Source: Neoechinorhynchus agilis (lineage: Eukaryota > Acanthocephala). From it: a stretch of DNA of 64,000 nt. The position numbers were made by a program, and so were the translations under genes. Location: NCBI GenBank assembly GCA_051530055.1, contig CM121341.1:8742001-8806000 (forward strand), in the 5' to 3' direction. Under the pieces are notes generated by a model, which ran no database searches, was not told where the DNA came from, and saw only the letters and a program-made list of their open reading frames with translations. Positions 21,251-32,580 of this stretch are shown piece after piece. Positions within the stretch are counted from its first letter, which is position 1. Every line of letters starts with the position of its first letter.

Positions 21251-21480
21251 GGATCACTCAGCTACATTAGTGGTGTAACGGTCGAAAGGACGGATTCAGC
21301 GTTCCCTCGTTGCACAGCCAAACTTATGTTTTGTAGGAGGAAAGCTCCTGACCTCGGATCGCCAATGATTCACCTCAATCTCTTGGACAATTGACCAGGT
21401 CCTGCGCCGCGGCACCAAACGACCCGAGCGTCTCGACGACAAGTGGAACAAAATAATGATTTCGGCTCAGGTCCCTTGCA
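21240..21480 (-). mobile_element. RLE-type LINE 3' tail of a second copy
   Basis: Contains the C-terminal block on the minus strand (matching SLAVQRGNAESV) and the terminal ggacggattcagcgttccct seen also at 52.5 kb. It is joined head to tail with the longer copy at about 21250. Confidence 0.7.
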
Positions 21481-22385
21481 TTTTATCTTTATCCTCAGCG
21501 GCGGTTGCTTCTCCCCCTGGTTTAATAGTGGCGAATTTTATGTTGTTGGCTGCGAATTGCGTCCCAGAAAAGGCATTTGCACTTCCTCGCCTCTCTTGGG
21601 GTTCGCATTTGTTATAAATGACGGAATAATACTGTTTCGAATACATCGTTTGAGGAATAGAATGTGACGATGCTCCCATCTTCGCAATTATTTTCCTCGA
21701 TGATTTGAAAGGCAGTATATCTTCGTGGATTTAACATCGCGGCAGATTTATCTCCGCTATGTGGATGATGTGCCGTTTATATACAATGAGGATTTTGAGG
21801 TCGATGACGTGGGCCGTGAAAAGGATAATTAAGCATCGAGATTCCCATCATCTTGGGGAATGAAACTGGCAATTTATGCTGGGATGCACAGGGCAGCACT
21901 GATTTGCTTATCGCCATTAACGGAGAAACGATTGGCGATAGAAATATTGAACACAATTTCCGCAGATAATGGATACAAACGTAACAAGATCGCATCTTTG
22001 TGATTCAAGAGAGGAGAACTGGAGCTATGGTTATCATTGTAATCTTTAAATAAGTTGTTTATTGAGATCACCTTTATAAGCGCTGCCCAAAGTTTTTTTG
22101 TGCAAAAGTGTCAGCATTTCATAGAACAACCAAATCGAGTTTTCAGTTGGCGAATCTTTCAAATAATCTCCTCATAATACCCTCTACTTCAGCTGTTAAT
22201 GGAGATAATCTTTAAATACACTGTTCGAGATGGGTTTTTCAAAGTGTCAACATTTCATAGAATAAACGTATTCGTGTTTACTACCTATGCGAATTTTAAA
22301 AAAATCTTCATAATACTCTTAGCCTTAATGTGCGACAGCCTCGTTCTCTAGCGATGCATAACGAATTCTTGGCCTATTCAACGGC
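21480..22385. other. Non-coding stretch upstream of the membrane-protein gene
   Basis: Bases 22080-22280 contain two diverged copies of caaagtgtcaacatttcata. Otherwise no gene or repeat seen. Confidence 0.5.
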
Positions 22386-22394
22386 TATATAAAA
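22386..22394 (+). promoter_or_regulatory. TATA box
   Basis: TATATAAAA lies 40 bp before the ATG of the membrane-protein gene. With a start site about 30 bp downstream, the 5' UTR would be only about 15-20 nt. Confidence 0.6.
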
Positions 22395-22433
22395 CTTCTA
22401 CCATTTCTATAGCCCACTTGCTTACTTCATAAA

Positions 22434-22976
22434 ATGTTCTCGCGTTCGGCAAAATGTCTTGTCATTGCAAGAATGGCCCTAATAGCATATTGGACTATTC
22501 GATCAGCTCTGCTTATCGTTTTATTGGTTCAACCAAACTTGGTAACGAACGACCTTAAACAGGCATTCGGCAATCCGGATATTCACATTTTAGTGATAGT
22601 GGAACTAATAGCAAGTATAATTCTCTGCGTTTGCGAACTGCTTCTCGTATGCATTTCATTCGTCCAAAAATCAGACGACCACCCGCAAAAAGGAATACGA
22701 TGGAAAGTGTCCATTTTTACGGTGCAAATCGGCTTCAGTGCTGTGTTTGCAGTTATATCGATGTTTTTCCTCTACAACACTTTCATTAAACAATATAATG
22801 CGGACAATGCCACGCTTGTGGCTAAATGCATTTTGTGTGCCGATCTATTGATGCTTCCTCTCACGTTCATCATTGCGATCTTCTTCTTAGTAACGCTCGC
22901 CTATGTTATTTATAGGAAGAAAACGTCAAAGGAAGAGACTGCTTGTGAAACTGAAATTCAATCGATTCCTGAATAA
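22434..22976 (+). CDS. Four-helix membrane protein, family not recognised
   Basis: A 180-residue single-exon frame. Hydrophobic segments lie at about residues 12-34, 49-76, 92-118 and 128-156, with short loops, a polar C-terminal tail (KKTSKEETACETEIQSIPE) and a basic N-terminus. This is a tetraspan layout. The loop between helices 3 and 4 has an Asn-Ala-Thr glycosylation sequon. There is no CCG motif, so it is not a classical tetraspanin; a claudin/MARVEL-like or LAPTM-like protein is possible but unproven. TATA box 40 bp upstream. An AATAAA overlaps the stop codon (22972-22977). Short UTRs and high helix quality support a real gene. Confidence 0.75.
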   Translation: MFSRSAKCLVIARMALIAYWTIRSALLIVLLVQPNLVTNDLKQAFGNPDIHILVIVELIASIILCVCELLLVCISFVQKSDDHPQKGIRWKVSIFTVQIGFSAVFAVISMFFLYNTFIKQYNADNATLVAKCILCADLLMLPLTFIIAIFFLVTLAYVIYRKKTSKEETACETEIQSIPE

Positions 22977-23089
22977 ATCAAACTTTTATTCTAAGCAATT
23001 TCTCATAACGAGACCACTTCGTTAAAACATTTTGGCGTACCATTACACGCCGTTTACTGAACACCAAATTTTTTCTCGGAAAATTCCAG

Positions 23090-23690
23090 GTTTTATTTTA
23101 AAATATCTATCAATATAGTGAGCCATGTAGGTCTTAGCCCGTCAAGCCCATGACCCCAACCATTTGCAAAAGATTCGATGGCATTTTTTAACTCTGAAAT
23201 TTGAGTGGGCGTCTTGTCTTGTACGGGAAGAGACGGAATTTCAAAACTTCCGCTACTACATGGGTGCTTCGACCGGAGTATTTGTAGCGTCTCGCTGTCT
23301 CCTTTTGCGAAACTGTCGAAGAATGACAATAACCGAACATCTCCGTCCGCAAGCTTCGAAGAAACACGTTCAGTCAGGGATCGTTTTGAAAAACGGCAAC
23401 AAGAGAACCAGACCCGCAATAGCGGCGGGACCATTGAAAAACAAAACCCCCAGATTGGTTAATTTAAAAGACCTACCGCAAACCGAACAAAACCCAGTAG
23501 AGACGCGTGGGAGCCCGGCAGCGTTGGTCTTCTCAGGTTGGCCATGATCGATAAGTGGCGCGTTTAAGGTGTCTGCGTTAGACGTTTCCTCGGTCTTTTC
23601 ACTTGGCTCATTTTGGGCGGGCAAGTTTCCGTCTTCATGTTGTTTTTTAGCATCCAGGTTCCGGGCAAGTGCCAAAGCCTCCATAAGCGC
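23090..23690 (-). mobile_element. RLE-type LINE, N-terminal copy
   Basis: On the minus strand it starts MEALALARNLDAKKQHEDGN, has a degenerate zinc-finger-like GFCSVCGRSFKLTNLGVLFF, then skips directly to the SLTERVSSKLADGDVRLLSF and GHGLDGLRPTWL blocks. Bases 23093-23400 are almost identical to 20561-20870, so both derive from one young family. The join between the finger and later blocks implies an internal deletion. The C..CGRSF...LGV pattern resembles the N-terminal finger of R2/NeSL-type LINEs. Confidence 0.8.
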
Positions 23691-23699
23691 ACCACCATG

Positions 23700-26600
23700 T
23701 AAACTCCGCGACTATTGGCTGTTTTCACTAACTTGTAAAATAATTTTTTTCCAAAAATGCAATAAAAAAATTAAGCTCGTTCTCCGAGCTGAATTCTCGA
23801 TTCCAATTCGACCAAAATTATTGTTGATTCTTGAATCGCGAAAAGACAACCAAAACTTTATATTACTAAAAAAGTTTTCCTAGTTTAACAAATACCGTGA
23901 ATAGAAGTAAGACTTCTAAGGAATTAAGTTAAAAAGTGAACACTTGCTATAATCATTTCCACCTTTGAGTATTAACATTATGGCACAATTCACGTTATTT
24001 GAGCTTTGAAATAAGAAAAACAGGAAATTAAAATACACGCATTGAATCCAAACCTAACATTTTTTTATTTTAATCTATCATTTTGACTGGTATATTTGAT
24101 AATTTAAGATGGACGGTTCGAATAATTTGAGGTTGGTTTCGAGGCACAATATCTCTGGTTAAGCGATTTCGATTATAGTTAAAAGCGCCATAGCGCTAAA
24201 ATCACGCTGAAAACTGAAAAATAGTGGGAGAAAATAACTATTATTTCCGCAACAAACTTCAAACTGCATTTTCAATTAATTTATGATCGATAGTCAAGTA
24301 CGCAATGTATTGGTTGCATCGTAATTAAGTGTTTTTTTTCGATCATTATGAATAATAAATATTTTTTTCTTAGGTTTTAATTTTTCGCATTATTTGCTCG
24401 ATTCTCAAAAGCATGCTTTTTGCTGAAACCAAAAATTGGACTTTTTTAGCTTTTAGAAACGCGTGAGTCGCAAGTCGTTTGTTGATTTCTCATTTAGACA
24501 AATAGTTTTCTTCTAATGTCGGCATTGTCGTTATAGCCATCAAATGTAAATCATATGGCTGTGCAATCAAGCGAACGGAGCTCTTTGTAAGTATATCGTT
24601 TTTATGTAAATCATGTTCACATGTCTTCGATTTTTGTTTATTAATTATTTCAAACGGAAATAAATTACATTTAGCTCAAAACTAAGAAAAGATGGATTTG
24701 AGGTGTGTGTGTTAAAATATGGTTCACAGCAAACTATTCGGTAGAGAAAAATTCTAATCGAAGTTGCTTTTTCTCTAAATGCTTTTCATTATCTTTTTTT
24801 TAAATTTTTTTTATTAAGACAAATGTTCAACAAATTTTTTCTCTTTCATACTTTTTAAGGTTAAACAATTTTATAACGGAATTCCATAGATGTCGTAAGT
24901 CTTAAACTCTTTACTATCTCTTAAGAAACTCTTTTTTTAGATTCACCAGTTGTTCATTGGAGTATAAAATATGTTTTCTTATAAATTTTACGGTGATCAT
25001 ATTAAATATCAAAATAAGGATTAAATCAGAAATAGCCGCAATTATAAATTGATTGTCCGTTCAGTAAAGGAGCTGATTTCAGCGCCTATTGCACTAATGC
25101 TGAGAGCCACTCTTATTTGAATGCAATAATTAAAAAAAGGAAGCTTTCTCTCTTTGACATGACGAAAATTGAATGGTATTTGAATTTGTTTGCATCAAAA
25201 CGCCATTTTTTTAATTTATAAAATTGAATTTCTTCGAATTAATGTCGCAAACAAATGACACCAAGAAGATTCGTCCTATTATGCTTTAATTAAACTAGCA
25301 TTCCTTACACTTAACATATTCCTCATTGATTTATATCACAATGATTCAGGTGTCCACCTTCTACCAGAATTTAGTGGGCGGACATGTGCCTTTCATATGT
25401 ATCAAACCAAAGTGCAATCAATCCGAAAACGGAAGAGTGGACAGAATAATTTATCCCTTCTTAATTGACGCGGTAACGCCGTCTAACCAATTTCATGCAG
25501 GTTGATCTTAAAATAATAAAGCATCTTTCGCTAATCAAAGTTCAAGTAGCCGATCTATACAGATTTATTGAAATATTCATTTTCACTATTAGCTTTTTAT
25601 AATCAATTTAAACATTTAAAAACCTGCCTATTTAAAAAAGAAACTATTTAATCATTCAAGTCACCATTAAATCTCAGTATGTTTCGGACAAAATAAAAAC
25701 CTTTTTCTAACTTGCTTAAAATGATGCTGCAACGAATAAGCTCGCTCGTCTTATTAATATCTCACCTTTGAATAAGAAACGACGATTCCCACACCATCCA
25801 TGATTAGTGCCGTGCCTTATCAGATAAAAATGTGGGCGTGGAATTGCTCGCTATTTTTTGTGATTATTTTAAGTAATGAACAAATTTCGTTATCGCCTTA
25901 GATAGCACCGAGATAAATTGGATCAATTAATTTTCATGCATTTTAAAGTGAGATACCATAAGTTACAAGTTTGGCTGTGGGCGACGGAACCTTACATTAG
26001 TATTTTGCTTCGGGCTTAACTACTTCACTTAATGTTTTCGACATCATGAGATATGTAAATCAAAGAGCCGCGAATCCGGATACTTTTTGGCGTGATCAAT
26101 CGAGTTAGGAAAATGGTAAAATACTTATTCTAAAAACTAATTGCAGCCACTGAATGTGTTACGAATCTAGTTTACCAAAAAAATTTAGAAATTAAATAAT
26201 TATTCGGAATTGCGGAAACGATCAGTTTTTAATGGAAAATCTTTGAGTTTTTGTGCATATAGCCTGTTTCTATGGAAAAATGCTCCTAAATTAAGACCAA
26301 ATTTACACATTTAAACTAAAATGGTCAATTTTTATAAGTTTTATATTCTGAGGATTTTACAAGGACTTCTCAATTTTTTAATCATGGTTTGACCACGCAG
26401 TTTTTGTAGAATTTCAGTGAAATTTTTGTGATTAGATATCCTAGATGATTGCAGGAGTTACGCGATTTTTTTAAACAAAAAATCTTGAAAATTTTCATTG
26501 AACCTTCTGGAGCTATTTTCGTTCATGGCCTACCAATGCGTTGTTTTTCTAAGACATTACAGAAGCGATTTTTTCTCGTATTTTTAAGATTAGTTTCGGT

Positions 26601-27823
26601 TGTCTGCGTTTGGTATCGGAAGCAAGTGCACAAACATCGCGCGCGCGCGAGTGCGAAAAAAACACAGTACACAACTCATTGATTTTAGCGAGATCGAAGC
26701 TTCTAAAGTCTCACCGTGAAGCGATTTCGATCGATCAAAATATTTATTTTATCACATTCAAAAGCGCCAGCATTCACGCAAGTCATCAGATGTTCTTGAA
26801 GATCAGATCGGTACATTGTTATGGTTTAATAAGCGCAATTACGCCTCGCAAATATTCGGACAATACGATTTTCGAGAGAATGCAAGAAGTGACCACTCGG
26901 ACTGTTTACAGGAGGGAGCAAATAGCCTACAGGTTGTTTCTGTTAACGGCACCAGAAAACGGTTAGTGCGTCTCAATGCGCTTGATATTCGCGATCTCAT
27001 GGATGAGAGAGTAGACTTATTGTGTTGTGAGTCGCCTGCTCACATTGGCACGGTGCGCAAACGAGTACCTTCATTTTGCCAGAGTAAACACTCATGCTCG
27101 TCGCTTCCACCTTTCGCAAAAACGCACACTTGTACGCATGAGTATTTCCAATCAAGTAGAGAAAAACCTGCCAGGTCAATGACATCCTCGCATAATATAA
27201 GAGTCCTCGGCGAACTCGTAAATTAAGCTTGCAAGGAAATGTCAAACGCCGTACCAATACAAACATTGAGAATGGCAGGAATGACATGTTTCTGAATGTA
27301 AGACGAGTGGGGCTATGATGAATCAGAAATTTAAAGATTGACGTGAGACGTCTATTTAGAAAGGATTTTATTGGTAGAAAATCTCTGGAGATTCAGGGAT
27401 GTTTTTGTTGAAGATCATACGCGTAGATGAGAGCGGAAAAATGACTGGAATTTTCGTGGGATCCATTGGGACAACGCAAATCTGCACGAATAATTCCCTG
27501 AGAAAAACAGGCATTTCCTTCTTCGATTCGAGGAAAGCAATTGGCACACTTTCCAACACTATAGAAAATTTTCTGGTTACAAGAAATCCCCCCCAACTCG
27601 CCCGATTTCTTGCAATCTGATTGGCCAGTCGTGTGCGCCTGCACCAGACAAATTTATAATTAAGACAAGCTTACGAATTGTGCTTTCACGTCTCGTTTCC
27701 TATTGCCGGCCGCAATCAAAACACACCCGGAGACAGTTTGCTTTAATACCGTTCTCATAGACGGTCTAAAATACCCAACCTAAAGCGAGCGTTTATTTTT
27801 CCAGTCCTTTTATCCGTGTTTAG
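23700..27823. other. 4.1-kb AT-rich non-coding region ahead of the FoxC-like gene
   Basis: No gene recognised. It is AT-rich with poly-T/poly-A runs, a gcgcgcgcg tract near 26639 and a moderately GC-rich island at 26.8-27.3 kb whose open frame (136 residues, +) has no family resemblance. As the longest single-copy gap beside a developmental transcription factor, it is the likeliest place for its control elements, but this is inference. Confidence 0.4.
27813..27823 (+). promoter_or_regulatory. 3' splice-acceptor sequence abutting the FoxC-like ATG
   Basis: tccgtgtttag lies directly before the ATG, preceded by the pyrimidine-rich tttttccagtccttttatcc. A 5' UTR intron end or trans-splice acceptor. 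Confidence 0.5.
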
Positions 27824-28930
27824 ATGGAAGAGTTAAATCAACAACATCATCACCAATCAAACCTGCAATATTTTGCAAACAATCCAGCGATGCCTTATTC
27901 ATCAGTTAGTACAGATGGAATGTCAAACCAACAACAGCAAAATTCACAGCTAATTCAGCAACAGTTTTATCAATCCTTTGTTCCAGAAAATCAATTCTAT
28001 ACAAACGTGGTGCCGCAAAATCCATACCAGTCGTTTTTCATCAATGCGAATATTTACCAGAACCACCATCATCATGCCACAGGAAACGAAGACCAAGCCG
28101 ACTATGGTCCTTCTACTCAAACAGCTCCTCCTTTGTATGATCCTGCGGCAATTGTCCCATGCGATCAAAATGCCGCTTACCAACAACTCCAACAAAATCC
28201 TAATAATATATACAGTCAGATATTTATGAATCAACATCAGCTTCCTCTAAGAAAACCAAACCGCGACAGTGTAAAGCCTCCCTACAGCTACATTGCTTTG
28301 ATTGCTTTGGCGATAAATAACTCACCACGGCAAAAATTAACTCTAAATGAAATCTATCAGTTTATTGTTGATCGATTTCCCTACTACAGAGATAACAAAC
28401 AAGGATGGCAAAACTCAATTCGCCATAACCTTTCTCTTAATGACTGTTTCGTTAAAATTCCAAGGACAGACAGTCGTCCAGGAAAAGGGAGTTATTGGAC
28501 TTTACATCCCGATTCATACAACATGTTTGACAACGGTAGCTACCTAAGGCGACGACGTAGATTTAAAAAGGAGTCAAACCAATCAAATATCTTAAAACGG
28601 AAAATTGAAGCGAGCTCAGACGATGGTGAGGCACAACAAAAAATCTGTAAAAAATCAGAACCAGCAGCCAAAATTGCGACTAAAGATGACCAAGCGAACG
28701 CCTTTCAATCCAACACTACTCTCAATGACCAAATAAATGGAGCTTACACTCAACTAATACATATGCAAGGACATTTAGCTTCACAAAGAAAACTCTGCAC
28801 CGCTCAACCAGCCTTTTATCCGTCGATCAATGAATTCTCAAGTGGATTCACTGATGAGCGCCAAGCAAAAAACGGTGAAAACAATCGATCACCGCCTTTT
28901 TTGAATGTTAATAATTTCAAAGTGCAGTAA
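27824..28930 (+). CDS. Forkhead transcription factor, FoxC-like
   Basis: A 368-residue single-exon protein. Residues 1-150 are Gln/Asn/His/Tyr-rich (low complexity, likely activation region). The forkhead domain spans about 151-248: [35 protein letters not shown], recognition helix [18 protein letters not shown], then [20 protein letters not shown] and the basic wing [11 protein letters not shown]. The [26 protein letters not shown] wing is typical of FoxC, which directs mesoderm development in animals; FoxL1/FoxD are less good fits. The C-terminus is Ser/Asn-rich with a basic stretch (LKRKIEA). It acts in the nucleus on DNA. An AATAAA lies 46 bp past the stop. FoxC assignment is by motif; a tree would settle it. 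Confidence 0.93.
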   Translation: MEELNQQHHHQSNLQYFANNPAMPYSSVSTDGMSNQQQQNSQLIQQQFYQSFVPENQFYTNVVPQNPYQSFFINANIYQNHHHHATGNEDQADYGPSTQTAPPLYDPAAIVPCDQNAAYQQLQQNPNNIYSQIFMNQHQLPLRKPNRDSVKPPYSYIALIALAINNSPRQKLTLNEIYQFIVDRFPYYRDNKQGWQNSIRHNLSLNDCFVKIPRTDSRPGKGSYWTLHPDSYNMFDNGSYLRRRRRFKKESNQSNILKRKIEASSDDGEAQQKICKKSEPAAKIATKDDQANAFQSNTTLNDQINGAYTQLIHMQGHLASQRKLCTAQPAFYPSINEFSSGFTDERQAKNGENNRSPPFLNVNNFKVQ

Positions 28931-28976
28931 GTGTTTCCAAACTGATTGTAAAATTGAACTCTTCTAATAATTCCAA

Positions 28977-28982
28977 AATAAA
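28977..28982 (+). terminator. Polyadenylation signal of the FoxC-like gene
   Basis: AATAAA 46 bp after the stop codon. Confidence 0.6.
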
Positions 28983-29768
28983 TTTATCGACTATTTTAAT
29001 TTCACTTTCTTAAGCGGAATGTATGACAGGTGTTAGCCACGTGAAATCTCTCCACGGATGCTGCATAAATGCAATTTGATCACATTACTGATATCTTGTT
29101 TTGTTTGAAATGATACTGCACCTCAATTATAAGTTGGATTCCATGATTAGAAATTAAGGACTTTGGACCAATCAGTATCCGTACCATTTGCGGTATTTAA
29201 ATGGGAAATTAAAAATGGATTTATTTCACACCTCTGTGAGAATGTGCATTATGCAAGGAATTTTCAGAATTTTGTTTTTTGCACTCCACCAGTATCGATG
29301 TGAAAGGATTTAATTTAAAACGAATCTAAATTTAAATCGAAAATTAAATGGATTAAAAGGGTAAAAAATAAGAGAATGACACATTGGTGCCGTAAGCTAT
29401 TTTACAAAATAAAAATTATTATTTTTTTCGGCACACGACGAAATTGCGACAAAAAAATATTCGTATTTTATAATATAGCTAGCAAGTAAGCTGTAATCTA
29501 ATTTATATCGAACATAAAAAATTAAAGAATTTTATTGGTGTAAACTAAGTTGTCCTACGAGGCCGCATTTTGGCATCATTCCAATCAAATGTATAAATGC
29601 TAAAATTATTCGCTCGGATGTAGAAACTGAAATATTAATCGGCAAACTAAAAAATGTCACTTTTCGTTTTAAAATGTAGTTACGTTTTTTTTGCTGGACT
29701 ATTCATGGCTAATAAGTGAGCATTTACCAAATTTAAAATAATGATTTTGATTCTCCCGTCAATATGTA
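28983..29768. other. Non-coding spacer between convergent genes
   Basis: AT-rich. Nothing recognised. Confidence 0.5.
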
Positions 29769-29772
29769 TTTA

Positions 29773-30638
29773 TTAAATTAAATTATGCAACAAATTTCCA
29801 AACAGGTCGAAGGAACCAAGAAAAACAAATCCTCCAACGGACAACCAAAACACCCTTGGAATTGCCCCTTTGAACAACGACTGAGCGCCTTCGTGTTTCC
29901 ACAAACGATGAAAAGTGCCACGGAACCCTTCGGTCGAGTCAGTTATCATCAGTCGTGTTTTGATAACGTCCAGTGGCGTCGTAATGAATCCCGCAGTGGC
30001 GCCCGATATAAATCCAGCAATAGCACTATTTAAGTTGCTACATTCCCCATTTTTCGAACTATATTTTTTAATGGACTGCCACATGGGGATTTGTATGAAC
30101 GAAAATGGAATATCACGGATCAGAGTTGCTCCGAATCCTCTATATAAATTCAAGTATCCTTTTGATAGTGTAAGACGAACCGTAGTAATGAAATTTGTAC
30201 TTGATCTGACTTGCATTCGTTGTTTTAAGACTTCTGAGGGAACTCGCACAAAGCAAGCAAAAAGTTCTGCAACACTTGCTCCGGCTGCATCACGCCATGG
30301 TTCGTCTATCCCTTTGAACACCGATATAGGCCAATAGTTCACTTTCCTTAAAGAATATCAACGCAATGGTGAATTTTTGGACGTTTGTCCAGAAAATTGT
30401 ACGTAAAAAAGAATATGGCTGAAGATGGAGCGCTACCCAAGGCCAATGGCCCAAGTCCAGAATACATTCGTTTAAATCCTCCGGAAGCCCAAAATCCTTG
30501 TTGAGACTGTAATCTTGTTTTTATCGCATCAATCGGAAAAAGTCCAATATCAGAAACAAGACCTGCTAATGCACCAGAAACCAATGAATTTTGGTTTGAG
30601 TAAAGTTTCGGCTGATGTACTTCTATTTCTGATATCAT
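29773..30638 (-). CDS. SLC25A26: Mitochondrial S-adenosylmethionine carrier, two exons
   Basis: Inner-membrane carrier that exchanges cytosolic SAM for mitochondrial S-adenosylhomocysteine. The reading frame appears broken, but a 56-nt intron (30347-30402, minus strand GTACAA...TTTAAG) joins exon 1 (30403-30638) to exon 2 (29773-30346) in frame, giving IFFFT-KVNYWPISVFKG at the join. The spliced product is 269 residues (human 274). Three carrier repeats are visible with signatures PIDAIKTRLQS, PSEVLKQRMQV and PLDVIKTRLMI. The SAM-carrier block GFWASGGFKRMYSGLGPLAL matches SLC25A26. The start is taken as the ATG at 30638, preceded by tttttaga; an upstream ATG at 30710 would add 24 atypical residues. 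AATAAA overlaps the stop. Confidence 0.93.
30347..30402 (-). other. 56-nt intron of the SAM carrier
   Basis: Phase-2 GT-AG intron. Removing it restores one continuous three-repeat carrier of family length. Confidence 0.85.
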
Positions 30639-30710
30639 TCTAAAAATTGAGGGTGAGACTTTGTGCGTTGTGTTAAAAGAACGAAAGGAAAATTGGACAA
30701 ACGTGATCAT

Positions 30711-32480
30711 CCGAGTATTAAAAACGCTAACAATAAATTTTATTAATGGGTAAAAAATACAATTTGAACCATACCAGAAGCATGTTTAGAATCTGAGTGA
30801 AAAATTCAAACATTACTGAGAAATCCGAAAAATTCCACGACCGTCGACAGTGGTTTTTCTGAAAAGTACGTGAATTGACGCTCACTTTTCCAGTGTCAAC
30901 GGCAATGGGAATTTTTTCGTTCACACCCACCCACGCCAACTTATGACTGTCTCAGAAAATTGTCATTGACAAAGGTAACACTTTTAAAGAAACGGATAAA
31001 GTTTGTTATTAACAAGCAAACTAAGTATAGCGCTTCTAAAATATCGCATTTTAAAACGAGTAATTAAATCGAAACTCATAATTATGCTTGCTCTTGTTCG
31101 CAAAGATTAAGTTGAACCAAAAATGCTAAATATCAATTTGACTGTGAAAAACGTAAATTACTCAAGCATTTTTAGAATTAATGTTTAGAAGTCTTCACCC
31201 GGTAAATAATTTTCTATTAAGGACATTTCGAACCTCGTAGGTTTATCATCAGTTTGTTAGTTTACAATCGCAGTACTCTACCAGAAATTATAATTGTTTT
31301 AATTTCAGTTTAGAATAATCATTATGAGGAATTAATTTTTTATTAGATGCATGTAGCCTATTAACGTCTCAAGTTTTGTAACTTTCGTCATTAAATTTTG
31401 ACGTTAATTGTTCAATATTCTAAGCTCCGCGAATTACAGACGAGATTACGATGTTCAAAATATATATAAAAACAATTCAAAATCGGCTGTTTAAATTATC
31501 ACTAATCGTATCGATGAAATATATTTGCATTTTTATGTTGCGAATGTTATCGATAATTTCAAGCTGCTAATTAATCGAACTTTGAATGCGGACGGCAAAT
31601 GAAATTTCAAGTCAGCAATTCAGTAAGTTTAAAATTCTGGTTGTTGGTGAGACGCAGGAAACAATATTTAACGAAAAAAGAATTTTGTAAAAGACTAGCT
31701 AAATAATACTCGATTAACCTTTAGAATCTCAGCTCTTATAGACACATGAACATGTTTCAGTTGGAAATTATGATTGTCCATGAACATTTTTGAAGACAAA
31801 ATGCCTTCAAGAAGTTCGCCATTGGTGTCGTCTATAAAAGTTACATTAGAATCCGGATTTTTGGATTTTGGAGGCTGAAATCATTATTTTAGCTAACCAC
31901 TTGACTTACTAGTCAATATCAACAAGACAAGGAATTACAACGCAAAACTTTAAGCGCCGTCTTCTAAAACAATGATTGTTGAATTTTAAATTAAAAGAAA
32001 AAATCTAATGCACGTAGCTTTGAAAACTAAATTTTTTAAAGACAACGAGGTAACAAATCATTAAAATTCAATATAATGATGATTTTGGGAATGAAGTAGA
32101 ACTGAATTACATATTCGAGGTGGCAAATGTTTTTTAAAGTAACGACGATATGGAAAGACGAAAACACGTAAAAAGATATAAATCCGAGTAATCAATTGTT
32201 TAATTGAAACACTGTTAAATGACTATAAAGTATACCTGAAATAATAGATTCAATTAGCAGTAAGCACCGAAAAGAACTAGACAAATCGATTTTGCAAAAA
32301 TAAACCGAGAACCAGCGGTAGGATTATTAAATACTATCAGGACAAAAAAAATAGTGATACGGAATTAAAAAAATGAACTCCGTCCCCGTCGGGGCCCTTT
32401 TTGAAACCGAAATAAATCCAGTAAAACGTGTACCCGAAAAAGAGGAAGGTTAAAAACTTTATTAAAGAAATTCGACTTAG
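30711..32480. other. AT-rich non-coding stretch
   Basis: No gene recognised over about 1.8 kb. Confidence 0.5.
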
Positions 32481-32492
32481 GTTGTTTTATGG

Positions 32493-32580
32493 CGTGAAGA
32501 AATTAAAATGATTTTTAAAATCCGATATTTCCGAGGCACTCGGAAATATCGGATTTTAAAAATCATTCTAATTTCTTCGC
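32493..32580. mobile_element. Near-perfect fold-back hairpin, ~42-bp arms
   Basis: Arm tgaagaaattaaaatgattt... ending ttccgag is followed by a 3-nt loop and its complement ctcggaaatatcggatttta... ending atttcttcgc, with one mismatch. Diverged outer arms continue (gacttaggttg and caacctatat). A small fold-back element. Confidence 0.8.

Noticed and set aside
22434-22976. Classical tetraspanin
   Set aside because: Four helices but no CCG motif or large cysteine-bearing second loop.
26816-27226. 136-residue ORF on +
   Set aside because: No family likeness, no splice context and composition close to background; not supported as a gene.
29773-30342. Truncated carrier pseudogene
   Set aside because: A consensus 56-nt intron joins it to the upstream frame at family length.
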